Source of the DNA: Loripinus fragilis
Lineage: Eukaryota; Mollusca; Bivalvia; Lucinida; Lucinidae
Reading direction: 5' to 3'
Length of the DNA: 64,000 nt
NCBI GenBank assembly: GCA_964019695.1
Contig: OZ026517.1
Span: 53,809,672 to 53,873,671 of the forward strand
Below are positions 34,001 through 48,900 of this stretch, one piece after another. The notes under the pieces are model-generated. The model was given only the letters and a program-made list of their open reading frames with translations, was not told the origin of the DNA and did not search any database. Both the position numbers and the translations under genes were made by a program. Within the stretch, counting starts at the first letter, position 1. Each line of letters opens with the position of its first letter.

Positions 34001-37000
34001 AAATTATCTTGCCAATGCAAGCAGGCAATTGATATTTTACACCCCTGGATGCTGATTTTAGCCTATTGATAATTCACAGATTACATGTAGATATTTTATC
34101 CCTTTTTTGGAGCGAAAAAATAGCTGAAATTCAGCTTTAGTTTCAGTGTTACTTATCACTTCTCACAAAATAGCAAGTAAATTTGTAAATTATGAAAGGG
34201 GTACACCAATTAAGAGTAGGTGCCAATGTGAAGACCTTCCCTTTTCAATAACACTGTAAAAATGTTGCTAAAACTTAAACTGCAAGCTGCTTTCCCCGCC
34301 AAAATTGGGGTTTTCTGACAATCTATATACAATGTACAAAGTTCCCTACTTGCTAGTATCTGTTATATAGGTAAAGGGAAATAATTTTTGAAAAAATAGT
34401 CCCAATTGGTGCACTCTGTGACCCCTTTTGGTTGTTTTTGTATGCTTTTGGAGGGGGGTGGGAAGAGGGGTGGTGTGGAAATCATCAAAATATAGATTCA
34501 AAACTAGGTGCTTCTTAAAAGCTCAAGAAAAAGACGTTAGACAGACCAAAATATGGTGGACCCACTTTTGTTTAAGCCAGTACTTGTTTGAATTTTGTGT
34601 ATTGGATTCTCGCAGCATGTCTCTCTCGATCAGTTTTCTGTAGGAGAAAAAAATGGCTGGATTTCAGAGATATTTTATGGAATAAAGTGTACCTCTCTGC
34701 AAGAAAGCAAACTTGCTTGGATGGCTTGATTTTAATGACTTTCTTCGGTGGCATTTTGCAGACAGCTTGTGGTGAAACAAGGGTGAAGCCAAAAGTAAAA
34801 ACACAGCATCCTCAGCTTGATTCTGCAAGCTACACTATTGATCTGCCGCAGACTTATGCTTGTTTCATCTCTAACTGATCCATATTTAAAATGCAGATAC
34901 GAAGATTTGCGATGCCCTCTGTATGGCAATTGGAAATAAAACAAACACAAACAAAGAAACCAATATGGATTCCCTCTACCTTTTTCCTAACATGTAAACA
35001 AGAAGTGAAAATGCAATATTTCGGGACATTGCGCTCTGGAAAAACATTAAATGCGTATTAATGAGTATTTAGTTTTTTGTACATGATATGCACTGGAATT
35101 TAAATAAATGCGTATCCTGCTTAATATTTGAGTAATTTATGCGGTACTCAGGCTTATCTTTAACCCTGCCCAGGGTCCCTTTATTTAAACTTCAAAACTC
35201 TTAGCCCAGGGAAATGAAAGTCTCAGTGACTCTTAAAACTTTTTTTGGAGGGAAAAACCTGGAACAAAGTCTCATGTGCTGGCTCATATGTTGTAGATAC
35301 TCATTGGACGCATCTTATTGAGACATTTTCAATGAGCATCCAACAAATGATTTCCAATGGCAATAGGAAACATATCACTATATTTTGTTAAGAATGAAAA
35401 ACATGTCATTTATGGCAATTTTAGGTCAAGAATACCCACAGATCATAAGGAGATAGAAGCCATTAAACCTGTACCACTGTCCAGTCTAGACCACAACACG
35501 ACAGAACCAAAACAGACTCACCATCCACCCATGGAACCATGTAGTTCAACAGTGAAACGAGGATTTCATAAATATCACAGTACACCCGTGCTTAACAGTG
35601 AAAAGAAGTAAGTTTTTCATGTCAAGATAAACATACTTTTTGAGCTTAAAATGATTAATATTTTCTTACCCATAATTGTTAGCATATGTTTTGGGTGCTA
35701 AAAAGAAGCATCTCATTGAGACAGTTCTTTTGAGTACCCACAACATATGTTTTGGTTGAGAAATAAGAAAAATATTTTTCTGTTATGCACTCTAGTTTTA
35801 ACTAAAGGCCTGGAGCTGGAGTATGGAGTGTACTTATTCACTAAAGTGATGAGCTTATTGTTATTAGAAATCAGGTATTAACAATCGATAGTTGAAAGTA
35901 CTATTGCAATAGATATCCACTTGAAAAATATGCTATTAGAGTACAAAGTTATCGCAATACATGGATTGACCATTACAGAACTACAATGACTCCCTTTGGA
36001 ATGCCTTATTGAACTTTCAGCATGTTTTAACCCTTAAAGCGCCAATCACAAGTGCAGCAGACAACAAATTTTGCGACATCTTTTTTAATTTTCGAAAAAA
36101 ATAAGGTATGATATTTCATGATAATCGTCTGCCAGCAGACGATCCTCATGAAATATGCCATATTTGTTATTTTTGAAAAAGCAGCAAAATTTTAAATTGT
36201 CATCTGCTGCAAATTATAGGAGGTGCTTAAAGGGTTAACCATTTACCTGCTACGAAAAATCCATGTGAAAAAATCATCTTCTAAAGTTGTCTGTTGAAGT
36301 TGTAAGCTGCATGTAAATGCTTACGCCAAGGACAAATTTCGTCAAACTTTGTTTCTATCTGTATAATTGCAGAAGATCAAAAGATTTTCCTCCTCCTCTG
36401 AGGGTCAAGAGGATCAACCTGCCATTTACTTTATATTTCTATCTGTATAATTGCAGAAGATCAAAAGATTTTCCTCCTCCTCTGAGGGTCAAGAGGATCA
36501 ACCTGCCATTTATTTTATATTTCTATCTGTATAATTGCAGAAGATCAAAAGATTTTCCTCCTCCTCTTAGGGTCAAGAGGATCAACCTGCCATTTACTTT
36601 ATATTTCTATCTGTATAATTGCAGAAGATCAAAAGATTTTCCTCCTCCTCTGAGGGTCAAGAGTATCAACCTGCCATTAACTTTATGTTTCTATCTGTAT
36701 TATTGCAGAAGATCAAAAGATTTTCCTCCTCCTCTGAGGGTCAAGAGTATCAACCTGCCATTTACTTTATATTTCTATCTGTATAATTGCAGAAGATCAA
36801 AAGATTTTCCTCCTCCTCTTAGGGTCAAGAGTATCAACCTGCCATTTACTTTATATTTCTATCTGTATAATTGCAGAAGATCAAAAGATTTTCCTCCTCC
36901 TCTGAGGGTCAAGAGGATCAACCTGCCATTTACTTTATGTTTCTATCTGTATGATTGCAGATCAAAAGATTTTCCTCCTCCTCTGAGGGTCAAGAGGATC

Positions 37001-40000
37001 AACCTGCCATTAACTTTGTGTTTCTATCTGTATAATTGCAGAAGATCAAAAGATTTTCCTCCTCCTCTGAGGGTCAAGAGGATCAACCTGCCATTAACTT
37101 TGTGTTTCTATCTGTATAATTGCAGAAGATCAAAAGATTTTCCTCCTCCTCTGAGGGTCAAGAGGATCAACCTGCCATTAACTTTGTGTTTCTATCTGTA
37201 TAATTGCAGAAGATCAAAAGATTTTCCTCCTCCTCTGAGGCTCAAGAGGATCAACCTACCATTTATTTTATGTTTCTATCTATTATTGCAGAAGATCAAA
37301 AGATATTCCTCCTCCTCTGAGGGTCAAGAGGATCAACCTGCCATTAACTTTATGTTTCTATCTGTATAATTGCAGAAGATCAAAAGATTTTCCTCCTCCT
37401 CTTAGGGTCAAGAGGATCAACCTACCATTTACTTTTAGTTTCTATCTGTATAATTGCAGAAGATCAAAAGATTTTCCTCCTCCTCTGAGGGTCAAGAGGA
37501 TCAACCTGCCATTAACTTTATGTTTCTATCTGTATGATTGCAGAAGATCAAAAGATTTTCCTCCTCCTCTGAGGGTCAAGAGGATAAACCTGCCATTTAC
37601 TTTGTGTTTCTATCTGTATAATTGCAGATCAAAAGATTTTCCTCCTCCTCTGAGGGTCAAGAGGATCAACCTGCCATTACCTTTGTGTTTCTTTCTGTAT
37701 AATTGCAGAAGATCAAAAGATTTTCCTCCTCCTCTGAGGGTCAAGAGGATCAACCTGCCATTAACTTTATGTTTCTACCTGTATTATTGCAGAAGATCAA
37801 AAGATTTTCCTCCTCCTCTGAGGGTCAAGAGGATCAACCTACCATTTATTTTATGTTTCTATCTATTATTGCAGAAGATCAAAAGATTTTCCTCCTCCTC
37901 TGAGGGTCAAGAGGATCAACCTACCATTTATTTTATGTTTCTATCTGACAGTGTATAATTGCAGAAGATCAAAAGATTTTCCTCCTCTTAGGATCAAGAG
38001 GATCAACCTACCATTTACTTTTAGTTTCAATCTGTATAATTGCAGAAGATCAAAAGATTTTCCTCCTCCTCTGAGGGTCAAGAGGATCAACCTACCATTT
38101 ATTTTATGTTTCTATCTGTATAATTGCAGAAGATCAAAAGATTTTCCTCCTCCTCTGAGGGTCAAGAGGATCAACCTACCATTTACTTTTAGTTTCTATC
38201 TGTATAATTGCAGAAGATCAAAAGATTTTCCTCCTCCTCTTAGGGTCAAGAGGATCAACCTACCATTTATTTTATGTTTCTATCTATTATTGCAGAAGAT
38301 CAAAAGATTTTCCTCCTTCTCTGAGGGTCAAGAGGATCAACCTACCATTTATTTTATGTTTCTATCTATTATTGCAGAAGATCAAAAGATTTTCCTCCTC
38401 CTCTGAGGGTCAAGAGGATCAACCTACCATTTATTTTATGTTTCTATCCGTATAATTGCAGAAGATCAAAAGATTTTCCTCCTCCTCTTAGGGTCAAGAT
38501 AATCAACCTACCATTTACTTTTAGTTTCTATCTGTATAATTGCAGAAGATCAAAAGATTTTCCTCCTCCTCTGAGGGTCAAGAGGATCAACCTGCCATTA
38601 ACTTTATGTTTCTACCTGTATTATTGCAGAAGATCAAAAGATTTTCCCCCTCCTCTGAGGGTCAAGAGGATCAACCTACCATTAACTTTATGTTTCTATC
38701 TATATAATTGCAGAAGATCAAAAGATTTTCCTCCTCCTCTGAGGGTCAAGAGGATCAACCTGCCATTAACTTTATGTTTCTATCTGTATAATTGCAGAAG
38801 ATCAAAAGATTTTCCTCCTCCTCTGAGGGTCAAGAGGATCAACCTGCCATTAACTTTATGTTTCTTCCTGTATTATTGCAGAAGATCAAAAGATTTTCCC
38901 CCTCCTCTGAGGGTCAAGAGGATCAACCTGCCATTAACTTTATGTTTCTACCTGTATTATTGCAGAAGATCAAAAGATTTTCCCCCTCCTCTGAGGGTCA
39001 AGAGGATCAACCTACCATTTACTTTATGTTTCTATCTGTATGATTGCAGAAGATCAAAAGATTTTCCTCCTCCTCTGAGGGTCAAGAGGATCAACCTACC
39101 ATTTACTTTAAGTTTCTATCTGTATGATTGCAGAAGATCAAAAGATTTTCCTCCTCCTCTGAGGGTCAAGAGGATCAACCTGCCATTTACTTTATATTTC
39201 TATCTGTATAATTGCAGAAGATCAAAAGATTTTCCTCCTTCTCTGAGGGTCAAGAGGATCAACCTGCCATTTACTTTATATTTCTATCTGTATAATTGCA
39301 GAAGATCTAAAGATTTTCCTCCTCTGAGGGTCAAGAGGATCAACCTGCCATTTACTTTATATTTCTATCTGTATAATTGCAGAAGATCAAAAGATTTTCC
39401 TCCTACTCTGAGGGTCAAGAGGATCAACCTGCCATTAACTTTATGTTTCTATCTGTATAATTGCAGAAGATCAAAATATTTTCCTCCTCCTCTGCGGGTC
39501 AAGAGGATCAACCTACCATTTACTTAATGTTTCTATCTGTATTATTGCAGAAGATCAAAAGATTTTCCTCCTCCTCTGAGGGTCAAGAGGATCAACCTGC
39601 CATTTAGCTATGAGGAGGAAGAGGAACATGATTCCTTAGACAGTTTCAAACCTCTCGATACTCATCATGGAAATGGTAAGATTTGAATAGCAGATACAGT
39701 TCAGTCCCTTTATTACACTATATTTGGGGTCCTTAGGAATGGACTGTGTTATACGAGAACAGTGTTATTAAGGGACAATTTTACAAAAGAATTATAGGAA
39801 AATGACCATTTTATGGTCATTTTCCTTTAATTCCTTTGTAAAATTTCGTGATAAATTTTTGGAGCCAAAGCATGACTGTTTTATATCCAAATCCATGTTA
39901 TAATGAGGTGTGTTATAAAGGGACTACACTGTATACTCCAAATTTTGAACACCTACTTTTGTCAAATGGAACCTTCCATTTGTATTGTGTTATGCCCCCA

Positions 40001-42933
40001 AAGGAACTTTGTGAGGCATATAGCAGGGGTGATAAAGTTCAGGATTAATCAGGATTTTCTGATTGAGCACTCATGCATTTTGCATATAAAATCAAATTTA
40101 TTATTGCTGTAATTTGTTATCAGAACCTATCATGATCTTTTAATCACATATTTAATAAAGAAAAGCGTAAACGGATTGCTTTCTACGGATGTTTTGTTCT
40201 TTTTAACATTTTATTGGTGATTTCTGAACACTTTTGGCCAAGTTCTGGAATGGATTGAGCTTAAAGATTTTCCTGATTGAGAATCTTGGACTGTTACCAC
40301 CCCTGATATAGTAATCACACTGTCAGTCCGTCCGTCCCCCTTCGTGTCCGCTGCATATCTCCTATATTCTTTGAGATAGGAATTCCATATTTGGTTTGTG
40401 GATACATCATGGGATGGCGGAGTGTCGCGTATCATTTTCGGGTCACTGTGACCTTGACCTCTGACATGGTTTTTAGAATAATCGTGTCCGGAGCATATCT
40501 CTTATGTTATTTGAGGTAGGAATCTCAAATTTGGTGTGTGGATGCATCTTGGGTTGACAAAGTGTCGCTATTCATAATTGGGTCACTGTGACCTTGAACT
40601 TGACCTTTGACCTAGTTTCTAGAAACTGCATTGAGTCTGGTGCATATCCCCAATATTCTTTGAAATAGGAGTTCCAAATTTGGTGTGTAAATGCATCTTA
40701 GGATTACAGAGTGTCACATATCATTTTGGGGTCACTGTGACCTTGACCTCTGACCTAGTTTTAAGAATTATTGTCTCCGGATTCTATCTCTTACATTCTT
40801 TGAGGTAGGAACACCAAATTTTGTGTGTGAATGCATCTTGGGATGGTGGAATGTCGCATACCAATTTTGGATCACTGTGACCTTTACCTTGACCTCTGAC
40901 CTAGCTTTTAAAATAATCGTGTCCAGAGCATATCTCTTATATTATTTGAGGTAGGAATCCCAAATTTGGTGTGTGGATGCATCTTGTGATGACGAAATGC
41001 TGTATACCATAATTGGGTCACTGTGACTTTGAACTTAACCTCTGACCTAGTTTCTAGAAACTGCATTGAGTCTGGTGCATATCTCCTTAATTCTTTGAGA
41101 TAGAAATTCCAAATTTGGTTTGTAAATGCATCTTGGGATGACGAAGGGTCACATACCATTTTCTGGTCACTGTGACCTTGACCTCTGACATAATTTTAAG
41201 AATTATTGTGTCCGGAGCATATCTCTTATATTCTTTGAGGTAGGAATTCCAAATTTGGTGTGTGGATGCATCTTGGGATGGTGGAGTGTCGTGTACCATT
41301 TTTGGGTCACTGTGACCTTGACCTCTGACCTAGTTTTTAGAATAATCATGTTTGGAGCATATTTTTCTATATTATTTGAGCTTGGAATCCCAAATTTGGT
41401 GTATCTTTGCATCTTGGGATGGCAGAGTGTCATGTATCAGTTTTGTGACCTTGACTTTATTTCTACAATAATTGTGTCAGGAGCATACCTCATATATTAT
41501 TTGAGGGAGAATTTCCAAATTTGCTGTATGGATACATCTTTGGATGCTGATGTGTCCCATACCATTTTTAGGTCAATGTGATCTTGACCTATGACCTAGT
41601 TTCTAGAATAATTTGGTCTGTAGCATATCTCCCATATTATTTGGTGTAGGAATCCCAAAATTTGGGGTGTTGATTCCTCTTGGGATGGCGGAGTGGTGCA
41701 TACGATTTTGGGTCACTTTGACCTTGACATTGACTTCTGGCCTCAATTGTTAACATTGTTGAATGATTCACAATTGGATAGGCTATTAGAATATATTATG
41801 AGAATGGGATAGAAGGGAAAGAAAAATTATCATGAGGATCACCCTTTGACATCACGATCAAGGGCTTGCCGAATGATGACAAACAGTGGGATCAAAGGGA
41901 CAGATTTTTCTTTACCATCCTCACTGAAAAACATGTACTGGATTCTAATGGATCCACATAAAAAGGCTCTCAGAAACTCCTGAAGATGTGAGAGAAGACT
42001 TCACTTTTAGCATTGCAGCCATGTGTATGATGTGAATTTCTATCCCAGGGTAAATGTCCGTATCTGGTGTACAAGAATGTGTGTGATACCTCAAATACCA
42101 GGCAGTGGTGGAGTTTAACCAAATATGCAAATGGTATTACATTTGAGTATGATAAGTATGATCCCATCCACGAGACGTGATACAGTATGCCAGATCAAGT
42201 TACTATTATAATAATATGTTTATTATATACCTTTTTCCAATGATTATTCTGATTTTATAAATTGTTTTGGTATTTAATCCTGAAAAATGCGGGAATGTTT
42301 GCCATTACGTTTCATTACATGATGTTACGTCATCATGTTTTCCGCCTCCGGTTCCATTCTTGAAATTTACTTTACGCAATGTTGACGCAAAAACAGGTAA
42401 CCCACGTTAGCCTCGTTTTAAAGGATAGTGATACAAATTCAGAAAACCTCAGTTTGTTGATCCGGCTTTCTGTATCCGATGACCAGAAAACAGACAGTTC
42501 AAACGTTGTATCATTTATTGGTATATAATAAAGAGTTGTGACAGCCTTATTTAAAGGTCACTCTTGCACACATATTTTGAGAATGCTACCTAGGAAAGAG
42601 TTAAGTACCCACCACAGCCATGTGGTTACTGATTTCTTAAATCATTTTCAGGAACTTTGGGGCTCAGTCATGCCCACACCTCGGGATACCAGTCCATGAC
42701 ACAATTCACAGACTGCACAATTTCTACAGAAATAAAACCACCACAACCAAAGGTAGGTTTTTTACTTTAGTAAATTATGTTTTTGTTTATCAGACAATAT
42801 TCAGTTACTCATGATCTCAATAAAAGGGTTTTTAGTTGTCCATGCATCTCGTAAATACAACCGATACAAAGACTTTCTCTCATACATTGGCCCTGGAAGG
42901 GGGCATTTGTGTCACACTGACACATTTCTAGCC

Positions 42934-42971
<38 letters not shown>

Positions 42972-45900
42972 AACAAGAACCCGTATATCATGTGTGCTCA
43001 TTGGAAGTATCTCAATGAGACATTTTTATTGAGTACCACAAGATGTATTATAGGGCCAGTTAAGCAAAAAATTTCAGGGTAAAATTGTGATCGTTTTCTT
43101 ATCCATCAGTTGAAACATGTGTTTTGGGTGCTCAGAAGAACCGTCTCATCGAGACGGTTCTTTTGAGTACCTAAACATATGTTTTGGTTTAGAAATAAGA
43201 AAAATAATTTTCAGATACACACTCTTATCTAGGGGCCTGATGGATCACTTTGGACTGCACCCTTGATGCTGTTTTCTTAGGCGTGATGCGCCAAAAACTA
43301 TAACATGCTGTTTTGATGCTCAAAAAATTGTGTTGCTGTGACAGAAAAATGCTGACACATCCTAAAATATGATGTGTGAAATTCAGAGCTAAAACTTAAT
43401 TAGCTGCACAGGAAAGTACTTGACAGTGTTGTATTGAATGAAGTTTAAAGCATCTATCGATACAACTGTATTTTAACCCTAGTAACCCACAGTAGTGCCT
43501 TTGGATGCCTTTACCTATTACTCCATGGAAGCACCATTGGATACTACCTATTCCCCAATTGACACCTCTACCTTATCTTCATGGCCTTTTGATGTCTCAT
43601 ATTTCAATATAGGGATCAAATATGTTTTACTATGCATTAATATCTGCTGGACCCCAGTGTGGTGTTGAAACCCGAGCCTGAAAGGCGAGGGTTTCAATGA
43701 CATTGAGGGGTCTAGCAGATGTTAGTGCATCAGAAAACCATATTTGAGCAATATTACTGCATATTCATTTTGTCACTTGAAAACTTTGGAAAAATGCTTC
43801 GAAAAGTTCATTTTTGTAATACTATAATGGCATGCAAAAGCATGAAAGTTTAGAAAACACCTATTCTAGAGCAAAGACTTATGTCATTCTAACATCACTA
43901 CTGGTAAATTACGTTCATTTCTATGCATGTTACTGTTGATGATGTCAATTTTTGTGACAGCCTAGAATGCATAAATGTTAAGTACAAATGCCATGCACCA
44001 ACAGCATGTGAATTGCCTGATTAATGCATGGATTTTTGCAAGGTAAATTAGGGCTGTTTAAGTGTGCAGCACGTTTTTTTATGCAAGAAAATTGCATAGG
44101 TTCACCTGAGCCTTCATTGCTAGACAGTTTGATAAGTAGAAAATCTCCTGCACTGGTGTATAACATTTTCAGAGAGATATTACAGAGGAGAAGGTCCCCA
44201 CAAGCAGTGTCCAAGAGAAACCACTAAAACAGCCGATGATACAGCCAATGATACAATTGCCAGAGCCTAAAGTCATGAGACCTATCCCAGAGGTTCCACC
44301 AAAAGTTGAGAGTAAAGCTCAGCCCCAAGTCAACAATCCTTTACACAGGTAATTAGGGTAGAGTCAGGTAACTTCGGACATCAGGTTAATTCAGACAGCG
44401 GCCTTGTTTGCTTCATACTTTAATTTCTGGAATAAAAAAAAATGAACTAAGCAAACAGTGAAAATCCTGATGAGATGGCTCATGAGCCATCTCATCTGGA
44501 TTTCCACTGTTTGCTAATGAATGTCCAAGTTTTCCTGATGTCTGAAGTTACCTGACTTTACTCTACGAATGAAATTAGCATGTCAAATGTTTCAAAAGGT
44601 TGAAGTTGATACTTTTTTTTGTCTACATACTACATATGCCAAAAATAGTTTCCCCATATCCCACTATTAACTGTAGTCTGCTCTGTCATATGCTCGTGTA
44701 CTTTGGCTGCCTATATGGCAAACAATATGCAACCAGATCAGATTGCTCCCCCTATATTGCAAAACAATATGCACCCAGATCAGACTGCTCCCATAGTAGC
44801 AGTCTGATCAGAGTTCATAGTGTTTGCTTCCAAAATATAAATGCAAACATTCTGGGAGTGCATTTGAATATATGAAGCAGAGGTAATAAGCAGGCATCAT
44901 TTTCTGGACAAAAAGATCGGCAGGATAAGGTTATTCTTTGCCTACTAGTGTCGTCTGTTGATAACCTTTCCAAACAGTTTGGCCAAACATCAGGCCTGAC
45001 GTTTTGTCCGACAAAATGCCTGGCCTTGATCTGGATTTGGATCCAAACCATTTGACACTCTGTTGGTATTCCTGAAATTATTTTTCAAAAATGTTGATAT
45101 TGAAAAAATTAGCAGATGACAAAATAGCATGCAAAATTACCCAGAAGGTAAAGAGTTAGGAGGTTGTTGCTGGCGTCAATCTTTATTCACTCCAGGGATT
45201 AAAATTAGCCTTTGCTAACTTGCTAAGTGCCAGTGGTTTTGACCTTAGTCACAGGTGAAAGACGTGGTGATTTGTTTTTCGTGGTACACTATGACTATCG
45301 TATAGAAAGGTGTTTATGTTCAATGGCATTTTCTGCTTTTACCAGGTACCACTTGCAGTTTTGTTTCATAGCTCACCAAATATTGCTTCGGGGACAAACT
45401 CTACGGCCTAAAAGTATGCCCAAGGGATGTGGTAACAGAATGCCGCTTTAAAATTTTCCCGATTCTCTTGCATTTGCATTCAGATGACAGTTAAACATAC
45501 AAGATCCCAAGGTCGGACACGCATGCAATCGGTGTGAGTAAGTGAAAGGAAATAATTATTGTTGTACCCTCCAAATGCATTTTTCGCACATTTCGCCATA
45601 CTTTTTACAGTTCAGTGATGTAGACTGGGGTTGTACATGCTTATCAGATTGTGTCCGACCTGGGGATCTTGTATGTTTAACTCTTTTACCCAATTGTTTA
45701 ATAAATTTAATAATGCATGAGCACTCATGTAAGATCTTCTTTATCTTCAGTGAGAATGTCAACAATCCAATGTTTAGTACACCATCAATGAAGGGAGTGA
45801 TCCCAGGAACAATTGTACCAAACACACCACTTGTAAGTACCTACTTTTGCCAGGTTTTTATCACGGGTGGTAATGTCGTAAGGGGCAATCAACGGTTATG

Positions 45901-48900
45901 CAAATGAAATCTTTATGAGATCATCCGGACATGAGCTACGGGAGCAATAAACAGTGGAATCAGCTATGTGAGTAGTCCTGTTTTAACTGTTTTAACCGCT
46001 TTGGAGCCTAATATAAGAAAACAGAGAATGCTATTCCCAATAATGTCCATTTCTGTACAAGAGGCAAAAGAATCTGACATTCATAGTTTACATCTAACGA
46101 ATTATATACTTTCTCCTGAGTAAGGTGTACGCATAATATCATTTTAGTGTATGCTAATGAAGGTGTTCTGTTCAATAAATGTTCTTAAATGCTTTATTTT
46201 TGTAAAAAGTCATATCCTTTCCAACTTATTTTTCAAGCATAAGCCGTATACACCATTCTCTTGACGCCACTTTGTGTCTGCGACGAGTTTTTGGTGCCCA
46301 TTCCCCCTTACGACATTGGTTGCCCCTAGTGGTACGATTGCCCCTTACAAGACAAATAAACTTGGATAGTTCAAAAAGAAAAGTAGAACAGATAAGTTTT
46401 AGAAAATTACTCGTTGTGATGCATGACGTGTCACTGATATAAATTCAATTTATCCTCGTCATGTGAAAACCTGCTTAATGCCAATTGCGACCAACAAAGG
46501 CGCAGATCAGCCGGCCTGCGCAGTATGAACAGCATCCATTATTTCGCTTCTTTGATAGTAGGATATCTACTGATGTTAAAGCCAGCCTAATCATGCTAAA
46601 ACTAGAATGTCAATGATGCAGCTTGTTTCAGTGGCTGAGGAGGCTGGTTTGAATTTTACCTTGTCGGCCTAGAAATCCATAAGACACATTTTCGTATGGT
46701 ATGGCTCAATTCCAAATTGATTATATTGAGGAGCGCGGTGACTAATTGGCGAGCTCCAGGGGTTGCGGGTTCGAGTCTCAGAAAAGGCGCTGCGTTGTGG
46801 CTTCAAACAAATACTTGATTAATTGCTTGGTACATGTACTGGTTCAACCCGATTTTGAGATCAACGAAGTTTTGAATAGTATTAATTTTGTGCGGGTGAG
46901 GGTGGGGGGAGGGGTTTGCCGTTGAATGGGGATGTTTGGTCATTTTAAGGTTAAGGTAAGATAGATAGGAATACTTTAGGGAAGGGTGTGAGCTATATTT
47001 TGTGCGTTTGTGAGTGCGTTGGGGTGCGTGCTAGAAATGTATAGTTGAGGGAGAACTAATACTGTAGACGAAAACTTTTGAATATAGCCCCCCCCCCCCC
47101 CCCCCCCCCTGCCCCCTCCACCACCCCAACCAATGTGCATGTTTTCACTTGGTGATTTTCTTTATTTATTTTTTTTTGCTGGGGGCAGGAGGGGTGTTTG
47201 GGTTGCTACTAAATAGGATTTTTTTTTTGGGGGGGGGGGGGGGGGGAGGTCATGTATGGTCCACTCTTAGGCTAAGGCTAAGACTGGGAATAGTTTTGGG
47301 GATGGGTTATACTCAAATTCAAATGTTTTTGGGGTATGTTTGATACATATATCTTGAGGAAGGGGTGTGGAGCAAAGTAGTCAGTGGATTGTAAGCCGAC
47401 CTGATAATTTAGCCAGAAAACAATGAACATAGACGCCCCCACCCTCACACACCTTCCACTGGACGTGTGGGTCATTATCGGGACGTGGTGTATCCCAAGC
47501 AATTTCGCTACGTAATGTGGTATTTTAACATGCAAGGATTTGAACAGAGCTAAAAAATGCAATTGCAGCGAATCTGAGTGCACCACCACAACCAAACTCT
47601 TTCCTATACCCCAACCAACTCCTCTGCTAGTACTTGACTAGGGCTACAGTTTCGTTTAAATTTTCCCCGGGTCTGCTTAAACATCACTTCATACATCTAG
47701 GAGCTGCCGTGGTGTAGCGGATGAACTGGGGGGTTGCAGGTTAGATCCCCGGCTTCACCAGTCTGTCAGATGAAAATTTATGCCTGGGTCCAGTCTCCTT
47801 ATGACCTTAGTTGTTGGTGGGACGTTTTAAACACTGTGCATACATCTATCAAAGGGACGTGTGTTGTTGTTTTGTTATAAGAATGACACCATGCTGTCCC
47901 TTTCTGACAAGATCAGGCAAATGTTGTTGAAACGTTCAATTCTACTTCAATCTTGATTCGGGAGAGCAGTGGTTCAGTGGTAGAGTGCTTGACTCAAGAC
48001 CGAGGGGCCCCGGGTTCGAGTCTCACCGGCGTCACTGCCTTGTGGTCTTTGAGCAAGACACATTTATCCTAGCTTAGTACTGGTTCAACCCAGGAAGACC
48101 CGTCCCTGTTTAACTGAAAGATTGTTGATGGGACGTAAAGAATCAAATCAAACAAAATCAAACAAAAAATCAATCTTGATTCCTATATTGATAATCCTTA
48201 TTTCGAACAAATTGCCCTTTTGGTATGTGTGAGGTCTTCGTCTCCGCTGAGTAAACCATCAAAATGTGTTTCAAAGCAACTCGCCGTTTACAAAGTTGTG
48301 AAAACTTGGAATTTCAACCCCCACACCAAATGTGTCATCCTTAAGCCTGGTGCCGTTTCGACCATGAATGCAGTACTTTTTTTTTCAACGTGTAAACGTG
48401 CTGAATTGTTAAGGAATGGATAGAAGTGCTCTTTGAATCAAAAAGTGTAATATCTTCTTTCTGCGCAAGTGTACGAAAAATGCTAAGATACGTAACGTTT
48501 GTCATTGGAAAGTTGAAACATGTCTTTCAGTTCAGTTTTAGATGCTTCTCTCCCACATCTCTCCTTTTATCCAAGATAGCATTCGGACAATGAAATGTCG
48601 CACCGTACATACACAACATATGTAAAACACATCTTAGGTCACACGCATGCGCGGATCCAGGAATTTTCGTCATGGGGGGGGGGGGGTGGGGGTGGTCCAG
48701 GTCAATCTGACAAATAAAGCTCTGACAAGGTTTTTATAGTCCTCAGCTTATTTTACAGAAGTCAAATGACTAATTTCAAAGAAAACTATCATTTTACAAG
48801 GTTCAGGAGGGGGTCCAACTTTTTCCAGGGGGGTCCAATTGCTTATTCCCTATAGAAACTTGTGATTTTCCAGGGGGGTCCGGACCCCCTGTCCCCCCTC

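Noticed and set aside
36317..37369. 350-residue open frame with a 28-residue repeat ([12 protein letters not shown]...)
   Set aside because: It is a by-product of the 84-bp splice-acceptor array (84 = 28 codons). It runs through intron ends, and the frame breaks where units are 82 bp.
36342..39607. CRISPR-like regular repeats
   Set aside because: Units are contiguous, with no unique spacers, in a eukaryotic gene; each contains an exon start and an acceptor.
45542..45907. 121-residue frame overlapping TTK exon 11
   Set aside because: Only the 82-bp segment bounded by acceptor and donor fits the gene's phase; the rest is intron.
47089..47246. Poly(C)/poly(G) runs as a functional quadruplex pair
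   Set aside because: Simple homopolymers, length uncertain in assemblies, no conserved context in this window.
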